From positions 124,001 through 188,000 of IMG/VR virus record IMGVR_UViG_3300031251_000001: DNA of 64,000 nt; one strand, written 5' to 3'. The notes beneath the pieces are model-generated. The model saw only the letters and a program-made list of their open reading frames with translations. It did no database searches and was not told where the DNA came from. Positions 16,358-23,178 of the stretch are shown here, one piece after another; the first letter of the stretch is position 1, and each line of letters begins with the position of its first letter. The translations under genes and the position numbers were made by a program. The stretch is from a virus.

Positions 16358-16623
16358 TTGGGATTATTCTCCACGTAGTCGATAAGTTGGTCCGCCAGCT
16401 TAGCAATGGGGATGCAGAACTGGCGGGAGTTGACATTAGCGATGATACCGTGGTTGGTGATGTGGACGACGATCTTGTATCCGCGATGCACGGCCTGGGC
16501 CGCGTGCGCGACGAAGTAGAGGTTGACAGGCTGGTGTTCCAGGAGCTCCACCCTGATCGGCGGGCGCTTCACGGCGTTCACACTCCTGCCTTCCTCAACC
16601 GTGCGTTTCTTGGGTGCGGTCAT
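16354..16623 (-). CDS. hypothetical protein, 89 aa
   Basis: Basic N-terminus and a compact beta/alpha C-terminal part (YKIVVHITNHGIIANVNSRQ). The ATG at 16623 has AAAGGA at good spacing. Unrecognised. Confidence 0.65.
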   Translation of the reverse strand: MTAPKKRTVEEGRSVNAVKRPPIRVELLEHQPVNLYFVAHAAQAVHRGYKIVVHITNHGIIANVNSRQFCIPIAKLADQLIDYVENNPK

Positions 16624-16631
16624 GGGTTCCT

Positions 16632-17033
16632 TTAATCGTGTTGACGGATGAGACGGCCCACGTCGCGGCCGAGGTTGTAGACCCTTTCATCGGGACCACC
16701 GTGGTTACCGGCGAAGATCCCCGATTGAGAGAACGGACACTCAGGGTCATCGACTCCGCTGGTGAAGTAACATACCGTGTCGGTCGGGCACTCAAACAAA
16801 TAGGCCAGGTAGACAACAATGGCCTTGTAGATGTAGTCAGCAGCTGCCAGCCGTTCGCTGGAGAGGGTGCTCTGACTATTAACCACGCAGCGCTGGATGG
16901 CTGGTTTATCGAGCAGGAGTGCAGTAGCAGGGCAGCAATAACCGTCACCGATGAAAATGCCCCAGGAGAGTTTGAGACCGGCTTTGTCGGCAGCGGCCTT
17001 GGCTTGGTCGTAAAGTTCTTGTGCGGTGATCAT
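16632..17033 (-). CDS. hypothetical Cys-rich protein, 133 aa
   Basis: ATG at 17033 with AAGGA upstream; a much longer ORF reading was rejected because it overlaps the next gene. Eight or so Cys (GYCCPAT, FECPTDTVCYF, DDPECPF) in a mainly helical protein. No signal peptide, so metal binding is more likely than disulphides. Unrecognised. Confidence 0.65.
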   Translation of the reverse strand: MITAQELYDQAKAAADKAGLKLSWGIFIGDGYCCPATALLLDKPAIQRCVVNSQSTLSSERLAAADYIYKAIVVYLAYLFECPTDTVCYFTSGVDDPECPFSQSGIFAGNHGGPDERVYNLGRDVGRLIRQHD

Positions 17034-17040
17034 GGCATCC

Positions 17041-17394
17041 TTAAACGAAGATGTACTCAATGGCACTCCAGCACATGAAGTAGCAGGGTTTACCTCGGTA
17101 CCGGGATTTATGGTAAGAGACGTGGTAGTCGTCTTTGAGGTGCAAGCCCTTCTCTGGTCCGATACTGTAGCCCATGCCTTTGATGACATCCTGGGCGTCG
17201 CAGTGCTTGAGGAAGGTAGCACGGCTGATATCGCGAGCTTCGTCACACATCTTCTGGATCGACGGGCCGTGTCCATTGACGCAGTTGGTCAGGAAGTGGA
17301 ACTTACCCCGCTTTACGGGTAGTCTTCTTCCGAGTTGAAGTGGAGGGCTTGGTGGGCTCCGGAGCAGCCACGACGAAGGTAATGGTGACCTCAT
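17041..17394 (-). CDS. hypothetical protein, about 117 aa, start uncertain
   Basis: The conserved-looking part begins GKFHFLTNCVNGHG, close to the stop of the upstream gene at 17303, but no ATG, GTG or TTG lies there in frame. The ATG at 17394 overlaps the upstream gene by 92 bases and is given as a placeholder. The C-terminal part has several His and Cys (HVSYHKSRYRGKPCYFMC). Confidence 0.5.
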   Translation of the reverse strand: MRSPLPSSWLLRSPPSPPLQLGRRLPVKRGKFHFLTNCVNGHGPSIQKMCDEARDISRATFLKHCDAQDVIKGMGYSIGPEKGLHLKDDYHVSYHKSRYRGKPCYFMCWSAIEYIFV

Positions 17395-17725
17395 CGTCGT
17401 CGTTGTCGGTGTTGACAGAGTGAACTCGTTCATAACACAGGTCCAAAGGGTACAAGTCGTGAATCATGGCTTCGAGGTCCATGTCGTCGACATTCTGGAG
17501 GGAGTTGCAGATGTGATCGATGACCGCTTGACGATCGAAGGTTTCAGTCCGGAGAGGAGAATCGACCAACAACCGTCTGAGTTTGCCGGCGTTCTCCTCG
17601 TTGACGGAGATGTCGTAGCGGTCCTTGCCAAGTGGCAAGAACTCAAACCAGCAACCGTCGGCCGCGATCTTCTCCATGATGCGGATGGCCTTGCGGACAC
17701 CGTTGACCTGAATATGGAAAGTCAT
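17303..17725 (-). CDS. hypothetical protein, 140 aa
   Basis: Start ATG overlaps the upstream stop as ATGA. Acidic C-terminal region (VNTDNDDDEVTITF) followed by a basic tail (TSTRKKTTRKAG) that could contact nucleic acid. No recognised family. Confidence 0.65.
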   Translation of the reverse strand: MTFHIQVNGVRKAIRIMEKIAADGCWFEFLPLGKDRYDISVNEENAGKLRRLLVDSPLRTETFDRQAVIDHICNSLQNVDDMDLEAMIHDLYPLDLCYERVHSVNTDNDDDEVTITFVVAAPEPTKPSTSTRKKTTRKAG

Positions 17726-17946
17726 TTGGGTTTCTCCAGGTGGACGATGCAGATCCCCAGGGCGTCCACGACTTTGGGGACGCTCTTGGGGTTGTCGTGA
17801 ATCATGCACATGCGTTTGGGGTTGCTGGGGTGGGAGGAGTACGAGCGGGCACAATCGGCACAGCTGGGTTGATCAATGAGACTTGGAGACTGCACGCGAT
17901 ACGTGCGGTCGCGCTTTGGCTGCAGCTTTGGCTTGGACAGCGGCAT
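17722..17946 (-). CDS. hypothetical small protein, 74 aa
   Basis: Starts inside the end of the endonuclease VII gene (74-base overlap). It has CADCARSYSSH and CMIHD, which could form a small zinc-binding site. Translationally coupled to the next gene. Confidence 0.5.
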   Translation of the reverse strand: MPLSKPKLQPKRDRTYRVQSPSLIDQPSCADCARSYSSHPSNPKRMCMIHDNPKSVPKVVDALGICIVHLEKPK

Positions 17947-18409
17947 AGAGCTCCTTGTGTTTCATCAGGTACCGGATTGCTGCACGAAGAACAGAGATGT
18001 TGTCCTTCAGGAGTCCCAGCCCTCGATTACACGAGTCGCATAGCACGCCTCTTACTTTTCCAGTGACGTGATCGTGGTCGACTGGAAATGTTTTGTGCGC
18101 ACCATAGTGGCCATCCTGTACACGATCTTTAGTTCGGCAGATCGCGCACTTGCCACCTTGAGAGACGAGAATGTTATCGTAGTCATCCAATGTAATTCCA
18201 TATTTCTTAGCGAATCGCAGTTTACGCGCATACCTTCTCTCTCGCTCGCGATACCCAGGTTCGTTCTGTCGTCTCCAACGTGAGCGAGCTATACCACCTT
18301 CTGAGTGGCACTTCTTGCACCAAGATTGACCCGATGTTTTGCTGTACCTCGGAAAGAACTCGTCGGGGTGTTTAGACAGTTTGCACTTAGTGCAGGTTAT
18401 CTTTTTCAT
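17873..18409 (-). CDS. recombination endonuclease VII-type HNH nuclease
   Basis: 178 aa. An N-terminal double zinc knuckle (CTKCKLSKHPDEFF, WCKKCH) is followed by a basic linker and the endonuclease VII domain: YGITLDDYDNILVSQGGKCA, CRTKD, PVDHDHVTGKVRGVLC and CNRGLGLLKDN. This is the T4 gp49-like resolvase fold, commonly with a zinc-knuckle front in phages. It may resolve branched DNA or act as a free-standing homing enzyme. The start at 18409 lies directly next to an inverted repeat overlapping a candidate promoter. Confidence 0.9.
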   Translation of the reverse strand: MKKITCTKCKLSKHPDEFFPRYSKTSGQSWCKKCHSEGGIARSRWRRQNEPGYRERERRYARKLRFAKKYGITLDDYDNILVSQGGKCAICRTKDRVQDGHYGAHKTFPVDHDHVTGKVRGVLCDSCNRGLGLLKDNISVLRAAIRYLMKHKELYAAVQAKAAAKARPHVSRAVSKSH

Positions 18410-18438
18410 ACTGACAGTTTACAATAAAACCTGTCAGT
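18410..18438. promoter_or_regulatory. inverted repeat, candidate operator
   Basis: ACTGACAG at 18410-18417 and CTGTCAGT at 18431-18438 are perfect 8-bp inverted repeats separated by 13 bases. They bracket the -10 element of the candidate promoter for endonuclease VII and end at its start codon. Confidence 0.5.
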
Positions 18439-18449
18439 GTGAATACCAA
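18421..18449 (-). promoter_or_regulatory. candidate sigma70-type promoter for the endonuclease VII gene
   Basis: On the minus strand TTGGTA, a 17-base spacer, and TATTGT. Each hexamer matches the consensus at four positions. Lies 12 bases before the start codon, inside the 132-base divergent gap. Confidence 0.4.
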
Positions 18450-18478
18450 CAGCCAGGGGTAGCGAGGTGCGGGCCATG

Positions 18479-18524
18479 TTGCTATACTCCCTCTGTTGAC
18501 AACCCGTTGTGGGTCGTCGGTTAT
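18479..18524 (+). promoter_or_regulatory. candidate promoter region of the plus-strand moron
   Basis: An extended -10 element, TGCTATACT (18479-18487 plus following C), is followed by TTGACA at 18496-18501 with GGTTAT 17 bases later. Either could drive the plus-strand gene at 18542. The TTGACA spacer contains a partly inverted AACCC/GGGT pair. Confidence 0.5.
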
Positions 18525-18541
18525 GTTGTGAAAGGATTCAG

Positions 18542-18946
18542 ATGTTCAACGCTACGAATACCAAAGCCCAGGCGATTGCCCAGACGCTGGATAAGAGTGT
18601 GCAGGGGTTCCTGCCCATCCTGATCATCGTGCAGATCATCGCTGCGGTACTGCCCGAGCTGATCAAGTGCTTCATCCCCAAGGACCCCGCCCAGGCCAAG
18701 GATTACGTCAACAAGCGTTATACCGCTGCCAACCATGGTGATCAGTATGGTGGCTACAACCCGGTCACAGTCAAGCGGGTCATGAAGCTGGTACGTAGCC
18801 AAGCCGCGACTCACGGGCACCACGACATGAGTGATCCCGCTGCTCGCGATGCCGCGATCAAGATGCTGGAAGACATCCGCACCAGCGACCCCCAGAGCAT
18901 GCAGGACGTCATGACAGAGACATACCAGTCACTGAAGCGCAACTAG
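18542..18946 (+). CDS. plus-strand accessory (moron) protein with one membrane segment
   Basis: 134 aa on the strand opposite to almost all neighbours. A hydrophobic helix (GFLPILIIVQIIAAVLPELI) near residue 20 is followed by a soluble, helical C-terminus (KRVMKLVRSQAATHGHHDMS). AAAGGA precedes the ATG. It has its own promoter and a strong intrinsic terminator, the arrangement of phage morons, often expressed from prophages or early to change the host. Function unknown. Confidence 0.75.
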   Translation: MFNATNTKAQAIAQTLDKSVQGFLPILIIVQIIAAVLPELIKCFIPKDPAQAKDYVNKRYTAANHGDQYGGYNPVTVKRVMKLVRSQAATHGHHDMSDPAARDAAIKMLEDIRTSDPQSMQDVMTETYQSLKRN

Positions 18947-19445
18947 CCGGCGTGACGGGTGCAACAGGCAACAGGGTCATTGGTCCATCGACCAGTGACC
19001 CTGTTAGTTTTTGTATCACCTGCAGCATGGGTTTCTGGGGCTGCTGACGATGCAGCTCTTTGAGACGTGTTTGCGTGCGACCCATGTTGTAGGCAATAGT
19101 CCTGATCTGACGTCGCGAGGTCATCCCGCCCCGAATCTCCTTCATTGCCGTCGCCAGGATACAGCCATAGGTGTGGCGGTGGGAGTGGAAGTAGAACAGG
19201 CTGAGTGACGGTGGTAGCCACCACTCACCGATCGTGGCCCCAGCCAGACCACCGACGTTCTTGTCTTTGGAGAGATAGGCAATCACCCGGTCGGTATAAG
19301 CGATGATGACTGCCTTTTCCGGGAGATCCATCGTTGCCTCGACGTACTTGGCGAAGAGGCTCAGGCAAGTGCTACGCATGTCGAACGCCACATCACAATT
19401 ATCTTCAGCAAACATGATCAGATCGTTGATGTTGAGCGTTATCAA
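18909..19445 (-). CDS. hypothetical protein, 178 aa, ending in convergent overlap
   Basis: TTG at 19445 with GGGGG upstream, nine bases after palindrome site 2; the longer ORF would translate the palindrome. Mixed alpha/beta protein (VIIAYTDRVIAYLSKD, then WWLPPSLSLFYFHSHRH). The last ~35 codons read backwards through the terminator and the end of the plus-strand moron, so the C-terminus may be a by-product of moron insertion. Unrecognised family. Confidence 0.65.
   Translation of the reverse strand: MITLNINDLIMFAEDNCDVAFDMRSTCLSLFAKYVEATMDLPEKAVIIAYTDRVIAYLSKDKNVGGLAGATIGEWWLPPSLSLFYFHSHRHTYGCILATAMKEIRGGMTSRRQIRTIAYNMGRTQTRLKELHRQQPQKPMLQVIQKLTGSLVDGPMTLLPVAPVTPASCASVTGMSLS
18970..19012 (+). 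terminator. strong intrinsic terminator of the moron
   Basis: Plus strand: a 16-bp perfect stem (AACAGGGTCATTGGTC and its complement) with a CATC loop, followed by AGTTTTTG. Lies 24 bases after the stop of the plus-strand gene. Confidence 0.88.
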
Positions 19446-19454
19446 TTCGACCCC

Positions 19455-19470
19455 CAAAATACGTATTTTG
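19455..19470. promoter_or_regulatory. 16-bp palindrome CAAAATACGTATTTTG, site 2
   Basis: Exact copy, 3 bases after the stop at 19474 and 9 bases before the TTG start at 19445; the ribosome binding site GGGGG abuts it. Confidence 0.85.
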
Positions 19471-19473
19471 CGG

Positions 19474-19959
19474 TTAGGCCGCTTCTTCCCGCCTGACGCG
19501 GATGTTGACATCCTCCATCCAGGTGACCAGGTTCGCCACCAGCTTCTCGTCAGCGGGTGTCTTAGTGTCTTCGACGTTATCGATGCTGCGGGCAATGGCC
19601 CTGACCTGCTCGATCGTGACGGTCGTCTTGCGGTAGACCGACTTGGGCTTCTTCTCGCCCCGTGGCTTCCGCTCCTTAGCGACCTTAGCTGGCTTCTCGG
19701 GCTTAACGATCAGCTCCTTGACGCCGCCCATCTGGCCGAGCGTGTGGATACAGTTGCCACAGGCCGCACGGCGGAACTTGGTGTCCTTGAAGTCGTAGAC
19801 GATGGTGCCAGTAGAGTCGAGACGACCGTGGCAGAGACCGTCGTCGCCGTTGACCTCCAGAATGATGCCGTTAGGCGCGGTGAGATCGTGTTTGCATTCT
19901 GGGCAGGTAGCGAGCGGTTTGTCAGCGAAGAGATAACGAACAGGCAGTTGTGCGGCCAT
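19474..19959 (-). CDS. zinc-ribbon protein, 161 aa
   Basis: CPECKHDLTA near residue 20 and CGNCIH near residue 75 make a split four-Cys site. A Lys-rich stretch (KPEKPAKVAKERKPRGEKKP) and a helical C-terminus with RAIARSIDN follow. It may bind nucleic acid. ATG at 19959 with AAGG and GGGGAG upstream; the longer ORF was rejected. Confidence 0.7.
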   Translation of the reverse strand: MAAQLPVRYLFADKPLATCPECKHDLTAPNGIILEVNGDDGLCHGRLDSTGTIVYDFKDTKFRRAACGNCIHTLGQMGGVKELIVKPEKPAKVAKERKPRGEKKPKSVYRKTTVTIEQVRAIARSIDNVEDTKTPADEKLVANLVTWMEDVNIRVRREEAA

Positions 19960-19991
19960 CCTTGGCTCCCCTGTGGTGTGATCCACAGACT

Positions 19992-20318
19992 TTACTGAAC
20001 CTGGCATGGCTGTGCAAGGCGACCTTGGTAGGCCAGAGTCATCAGCCGGCTGCACAGGCCCATCTGGCGGAGCAGGGAAGGCATGGGCTGCTTGTGGTTG
20101 ATGTTGAAGGTGAACTTACCGGTCTCCGAGTCGAAGATCACGAGTTTGGGGATGCTGTCGGGCAGCGGGCGACCACGGTAAGGTGCGAAATCGACGGCAT
20201 GCCAGACGGTGCCGTGGAGACAAGGATCCGGCTCGACAGGAGTCAACCCGATCGACTTGCAGTCTTGGTGGAAATCGAAGTAGGTGATGAAATGGTGTTC
20301 CAGCATCATGCGCTCCAT
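19992..20318 (-). CDS. hypothetical protein, 108 aa
   Basis: ATG at 20318 (or GTG at 20327). The start lies right behind the U-tract of a terminator hairpin and has no clear ribosome binding site. Several His and aromatic residues (MLEHHFITYFDFHQD) in the N-terminal part. Unrecognised. Confidence 0.6.
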   Translation of the reverse strand: MERMMLEHHFITYFDFHQDCKSIGLTPVEPDPCLHGTVWHAVDFAPYRGRPLPDSIPKLVIFDSETGKFTFNINHKQPMPSLLRQMGLCSRLMTLAYQGRLAQPCQVQ

Positions 20319-20321
20319 GAA

Positions 20322-20358
20322 AGACACAAGCCCAGGATGACGGGGGTCATCCTGGGCT
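20322..20358 (-). terminator. intrinsic terminator overlapping the next start region
   Basis: Minus strand: AGCCCAGGATGAC CCCC GTCATCCTGGGCT, a 13-bp perfect stem, followed by TGTGTCTTTC. It follows the gene ending at 20390 and its tail touches the next start codon. Confidence 0.8.
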
Positions 20359-20389
20359 CGCAGGTAGGGGAGACGGTCCGATAAAGTAG

Positions 20390-20830
20390 TTAATGCACTT
20401 GCGACATTTTTTCAAGTTCTTTGATAGTGACCATGCCGAGTGAACCATCGGGTTTACGGTATTGTACCACAGGCTCGCCGTTCCTGGCTGATAGTGCCAG
20501 ATCGAAGCCTTGCGGTTGGCCACCTGTCAGTGTTTTGTTGCGGTGAATGCCGACTACCGGGCCTTCATTCTTGGTCACGTACATGGAGACCATGCCCTGA
20601 GTCTTATTGTCGGTGATCCAGACGCCCGTGCAGTCGCCCTGCGACGTGATGACGATACCGCCTACCTTGATCTGCTTGGCCTCGATCGTGTCAGCGACGA
20701 GGCAGGCAGCTCTTACTCGTTCTTCCTGGCTGGCGGTGGCCGTAATATGGGCCATGATCAGGCCGATGAATAAAGTAGAGAGCAAAATAACGATCAACTG
20801 GCCTCGCGGGCTGTTTTTGGAAAAAGGCAT
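20390..20830 (-). CDS. membrane-anchored protein, 146 aa
   Basis: A single hydrophobic segment (LIVILLSTLFIGLIMAHITA) near residue 12 is followed by a soluble domain with two Cys (AACLVAD, GDCTGVW) and beta-strands. Probably anchored in the inner membrane with the domain outside. It has its own good promoter and a terminator and so may be independently expressed. Unrecognised. Confidence 0.7.
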   Translation of the reverse strand: MPFSKNSPRGQLIVILLSTLFIGLIMAHITATASQEERVRAACLVADTIEAKQIKVGGIVITSQGDCTGVWITDNKTQGMVSMYVTKNEGPVVGIHRNKTLTGGQPQGFDLALSARNGEPVVQYRKPDGSLGMVTIKELEKMSQVH

Positions 20831-20877
20831 GTCGACCTCCTTGTTAGGTTAAGTTCTCTCATCTTCATCTAATACAG

Positions 20878-20906
20878 ATTGTAACGCGATCGCCTGATCG
20901 TGTCAC
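20878..20906 (-). promoter_or_regulatory. sigma70-type promoter
   Basis: Minus strand: GTGACA (5 of 6 consensus), exactly 17 bases, TACAAT (5 of 6). Lies in the 90-base gap upstream of the membrane protein at 20830; transcription would start about 40 bases ahead of its ATG. One of the best promoter matches seen in the window. Confidence 0.65.
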
Positions 20907-20920
20907 CAAGGTGAGCCTTG

Positions 20921-21430
20921 TCAAGGCTTGGGCGGATTGGCGAACACGGCGGTGCTGTAGTAGTCCCCGTCATCGCCTTTGGTGGTGGCAATTCCGACGA
21001 ACTTATAGTCGCCGAGCATGTTCCTGTTGTGCCCTGGACTGGCTGCCCAGGCTGCTACCGTCTTCTCCGGTTTGGTCATTTGAGCGATGTTTTCCGCTAC
21101 TGCTGACCACGCAAACCCAGCTGCCTCGACTCGCTGCTCGGGCCGGGAACCATCGGTGCCGATGTGATCCAGGCGAGCGTGTTTAGCACAGTCATCAGAC
21201 TGCCGCTGGGCTGCTTTGTCCAATTGTGAGTTCTCGATCAGAGCTGCCCACCCGTTCGCCTGGCGATACGCATTGATCTCCTTCAGCAGAGTAGGCGGCT
21301 CGGAGACAGCGCTGTTCACCATGGGCATCGGTGAGAATGATAAAAGATCCTGGGTTGGCCGAACGGTCGGCAGGCTGGACAAGGATACCAGCGTCAGACA
21401 GATCAGATAGAGCTCTTTCATCAACAACAT
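20921..21430 (-). CDS. exported CAP (SCP/PR1) domain protein
   Basis: 169 aa. Signal peptide-like N-terminus (MLLMKELYLICLTLVSLSSL), then a CAP domain: EINAYRQANGWAALI, LDKAAQRQSDDCAKH, HIGTDGSRPEQRVEAAGF, VAENIAQM and WAASPGHNRNMLGDY. The His and Glu of the cleft are present. ATG at 21430 has GGAGG eight bases upstream. The first 236 bases are shared, in another frame, with the SEC-C gene. CAP proteins are secreted lipid-binding or hydrolase-like proteins; in a phage this suggests action in the periplasm. A second CAP protein lies at 41525. Confidence 0.85.
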   Translation of the reverse strand: MLLMKELYLICLTLVSLSSLPTVRPTQDLLSFSPMPMVNSAVSEPPTLLKEINAYRQANGWAALIENSQLDKAAQRQSDDCAKHARLDHIGTDGSRPEQRVEAAGFAWSAVAENIAQMTKPEKTVAAWAASPGHNRNMLGDYKFVGIATTKGDDGDYYSTAVFANPPKP

Positions 21431-21683
21431 GGGTTTCCTCCTTGACGGGTTCAATGGGCTTGTTCAGATGGCAGTTCTTGAACTTCTTCCCGCTGCCACA
21501 CAAACAAGGATCATTGCGACCGATCCGTGGTCGCTTCTCTTTCAGGATCGCCTGGTACTCTTGGCGAGCCAGGTGTTCCTTACGCTCCTGGGGAGTCAAC
21601 GGGCGACGCTGCTTGCGTGACCTGCCGCCTGAGAGGGCGAGCAGAGAGATGGCGGCAGCGACCCCGTTATCGAGTCCAAACAT
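21195..21683 (-). CDS. SEC-C zinc motif protein with overlapping C-terminal tail
   Basis: 162 aa. The SEC-C motif GRNDPCLCGSGKKFKNCH at about residues 55-72 binds zinc as at the SecA C-terminus and in many small accessory proteins. The N-terminus is basic. SEC-C is normally near the C-terminus; here another 90 residues follow, nearly all encoded within the CAP gene in a different frame. The motif part is secure; the tail may be a genuine dual-coded region or a read-through product. Confidence 0.75.
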   Translation of the reverse strand: MFGLDNGVAAAISLLALSGGRSRKQRRPLTPQERKEHLARQEYQAILKEKRPRIGRNDPCLCGSGKKFKNCHLNKPIEPVKEETHVVDERALSDLSDAGILVQPADRSANPGSFIILTDAHGEQRCLRAAYSAEGDQCVSPGERVGSSDRELTIGQSSPAAV

Positions 21684-21686
21684 AGT

Positions 21687-22160
21687 CTACTCCACTACGT
21701 ATTGCATGTGATAGGCGTCTTCCTTGGTGTCCTCGTAGTATTCAGGGATGACCTCGGTCGCGAGGAACTTCAGACGCTGGAAGAAAAGCTGGGCCGTGAG
21801 GTTCGTTTCACGCACGTGCAGCTCGCATTTGTTTCGCTTGTTGGGGGTCAGTCGTGAGGTGAGGCAGCCGATGAGAGCTCGACCGTAGCCGCGAAGCCGA
21901 TAGCGTGGGTGGACGGTCAGGCAGTGCAGCCAGAAGGATTTGCCGCGTCGCTCGTAAAAGAGAGAACCGACCACCTTCTTACCCTGAAGCTCCAGCACCA
22001 GGGCGGCACAGGATTCATTCTCCAGGAAACCAGCCATGACCTCTTCGGACCAGGGATCTGGATAGACCATCTGTTCCAACTTGGCGACGACTGGCCTATC
22101 TTGCGGGATCATCTCACGGATGATCGGCTTGAGCTTTTCACGAGCCACGGTGATCTCCAT
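21687..22160 (-). CDS. GNAT-family N-acetyltransferase
   Basis: 157 aa. The acetyl-CoA binding motif LTVHPRYRLRGYGRALIGCL (R/Q-x-x-G-x-G/A) lies in the middle, preceded by strands typical of RimI-like enzymes (VVGSLFYERRGKSFWLH) and followed by LHVRETNLTAQLFFQRLKF. Acetylates an unknown amine, possibly a protein N-terminus. ATG at 22160 chosen over the TTG at 22178. Confidence 0.85.
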   Translation of the reverse strand: MEITVAREKLKPIIREMIPQDRPVVAKLEQMVYPDPWSEEVMAGFLENESCAALVLELQGKKVVGSLFYERRGKSFWLHCLTVHPRYRLRGYGRALIGCLTSRLTPNKRNKCELHVRETNLTAQLFFQRLKFLATEVIPEYYEDTKEDAYHMQYVVE

Positions 22161-22179
22161 ACCACCAGGTTCAGACAAA

Positions 22180-22201
22180 CGGCCACGATCACTCGTGGCC
22201 G
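22180..22201 (-). terminator. intrinsic terminator
   Basis: Minus strand: CGGCCACGA GTGA TCGTGGCCG, a 9-bp perfect stem, followed by TTTGTC. It lies after the Cys-repeat gene and 20 bases ahead of the acetyltransferase start. Confidence 0.75.
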
Positions 22202-22235
22202 CTCCAGTCTAACGCATCTGCGTCTGGTGAACTAC

Positions 22236-22808
22236 TTAATCAGAGGGCCGACGTTGCGTCAATGCCAGTGCCCGAAGCAGTGAAGACCGCCTGACCGCCG
22301 GTTCTGTTGTCGTTACGGTGGTCACAGTGACATCAGGTTTACTCTCGGTATTGGAAGCCGCCGGCGTCACAGCCTTCTTAGGGACTGGTGCTTGCTGCTT
22401 CTTAATCTCAGGAGCGGGCATCGTTTGCTTCTGTACGCTGGGTGCCGGAGCGGGAGCTGCGGTCGACCCGGAACATGAAGATCCTGTGCAGGACGATCCA
22501 CTGCAACCTGTGCCGCGATGTGCGAAGAGCTTCGAGATGCAGCTGGTGTGAGCTGCCTTGGCGTGGCCCGTGCAGCTGGATCCAGTGCAGGCTGCGCTAG
22601 TGACGGTGGTGGTCACGGTCTTCGTGATCGTGGCACCTGTGCAAGAACTACCCGTGCAATGACTGGCGTGAACACGACGAGCGTGCCCGGTGCAAGCAGA
22701 ACCGGTACAAGCGGAGCCTGTGCAGCCGGCGGCCTGGACCGTGGCTGGCTTGGCGGCAGGAGCGTCCGAGACGCCTGCCAAAAGACCGACTAACAAAATC
22801 GAATACAT
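22236..22808 (-). CDS. exported Cys-repeat protein (C-T-G-S-S/A-C-T-G units)
   Basis: 190 aa. Hydrophobic leader (MYSILLVGLLAGVSDAPA), then about eight copies of a CTGSSCTG/CTGSACTG unit, singly or in pairs, interrupted by His-rich linkers (GHARRVHASH, GHAKAAHTS), then a Pro/Ala/Lys-rich stretch (APAPAPSVQKQTMPAPEIKK) and a Thr/Val-rich region. The CxxxxC spacing suggests disulphide or metal binding on the cell surface. Same design as the exported protein at 7717 (CANGTCS units). No known family. Confidence 0.72.
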   Translation of the reverse strand: MYSILLVGLLAGVSDAPAAKPATVQAAGCTGSACTGSACTGHARRVHASHCTGSSCTGATITKTVTTTVTSAACTGSSCTGHAKAAHTSCISKLFAHRGTGCSGSSCTGSSCSGSTAAPAPAPSVQKQTMPAPEIKKQQAPVPKKAVTPAASNTESKPDVTVTTVTTTEPAVRRSSLLRALALTQRRPSD

Positions 22809-22874
22809 GCTGACCTCCTCTGGGCGAAAACACGATCAACCTAGACCGCATCACTAACCCTATTGTTCCTAGAT

Positions 22875-22903
22875 AGTATCGTCCGCCTGGTAGCACGAAT
22901 CAA
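22875..22903 (-). promoter_or_regulatory. candidate sigma70-type promoter for the Cys-repeat protein
   Basis: Minus strand: TTGATT, 17 bases, GATACT (4 of 6 each). A hairpin (CTGGTAGC ... GCTACCAG) overlaps the -35. It lies downstream of the RNA element at 23024-23090 and about 65 bases before the ATG at 22808. Confidence 0.4.
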
Positions 22904-23023
22904 GGCTACCAGACTTCTCCTGTCACCCGCACCTTGTCTTTGCTTTCTCCGCACGGGACAAGACAGCCATCCCGCTTTGGCGCGAGCCCGCTCGTACGAC
23001 AGACATACTTGAGCCCGCTCGTT

Positions 23024-23090
23024 CGTTGTGCTGCCGAGTGCCCACCAGGAGCACCCTAAGCTGCTGTAGGCGTTGCGGTCGCCCCGAAGC
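23024..23090 (-). ncRNA. repeated 67-nt structured RNA element, copy D
   Basis: Copy D of a family of four. Stem 1 GGGCG/CGCCU with a 7-nt loop, stem 2 GCAGC/GCAGC (one A-A mismatch), stem 3 GUGCUC/GGGCAC around a CUGGU loop, then GCACAACG. Stem 1 has a C-G pair replaced by G-C relative to copies A-C on both sides, a compensatory change. This copy is 88 bases after the upstream stop. It lies in a 370-base gap (22809-23178) that also holds hairpins at 23103-23133 and at 22886-22911 and no gene. Confidence 0.7.
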
Positions 23091-23178
23091 AATTGCGAGG
23101 TCGGGTGTTGAAAGGACCCTTCCGTGCACACCCTTAGAAAGCATGACGAGAATAGGTACTAACCGACCCCGCTCTCAC

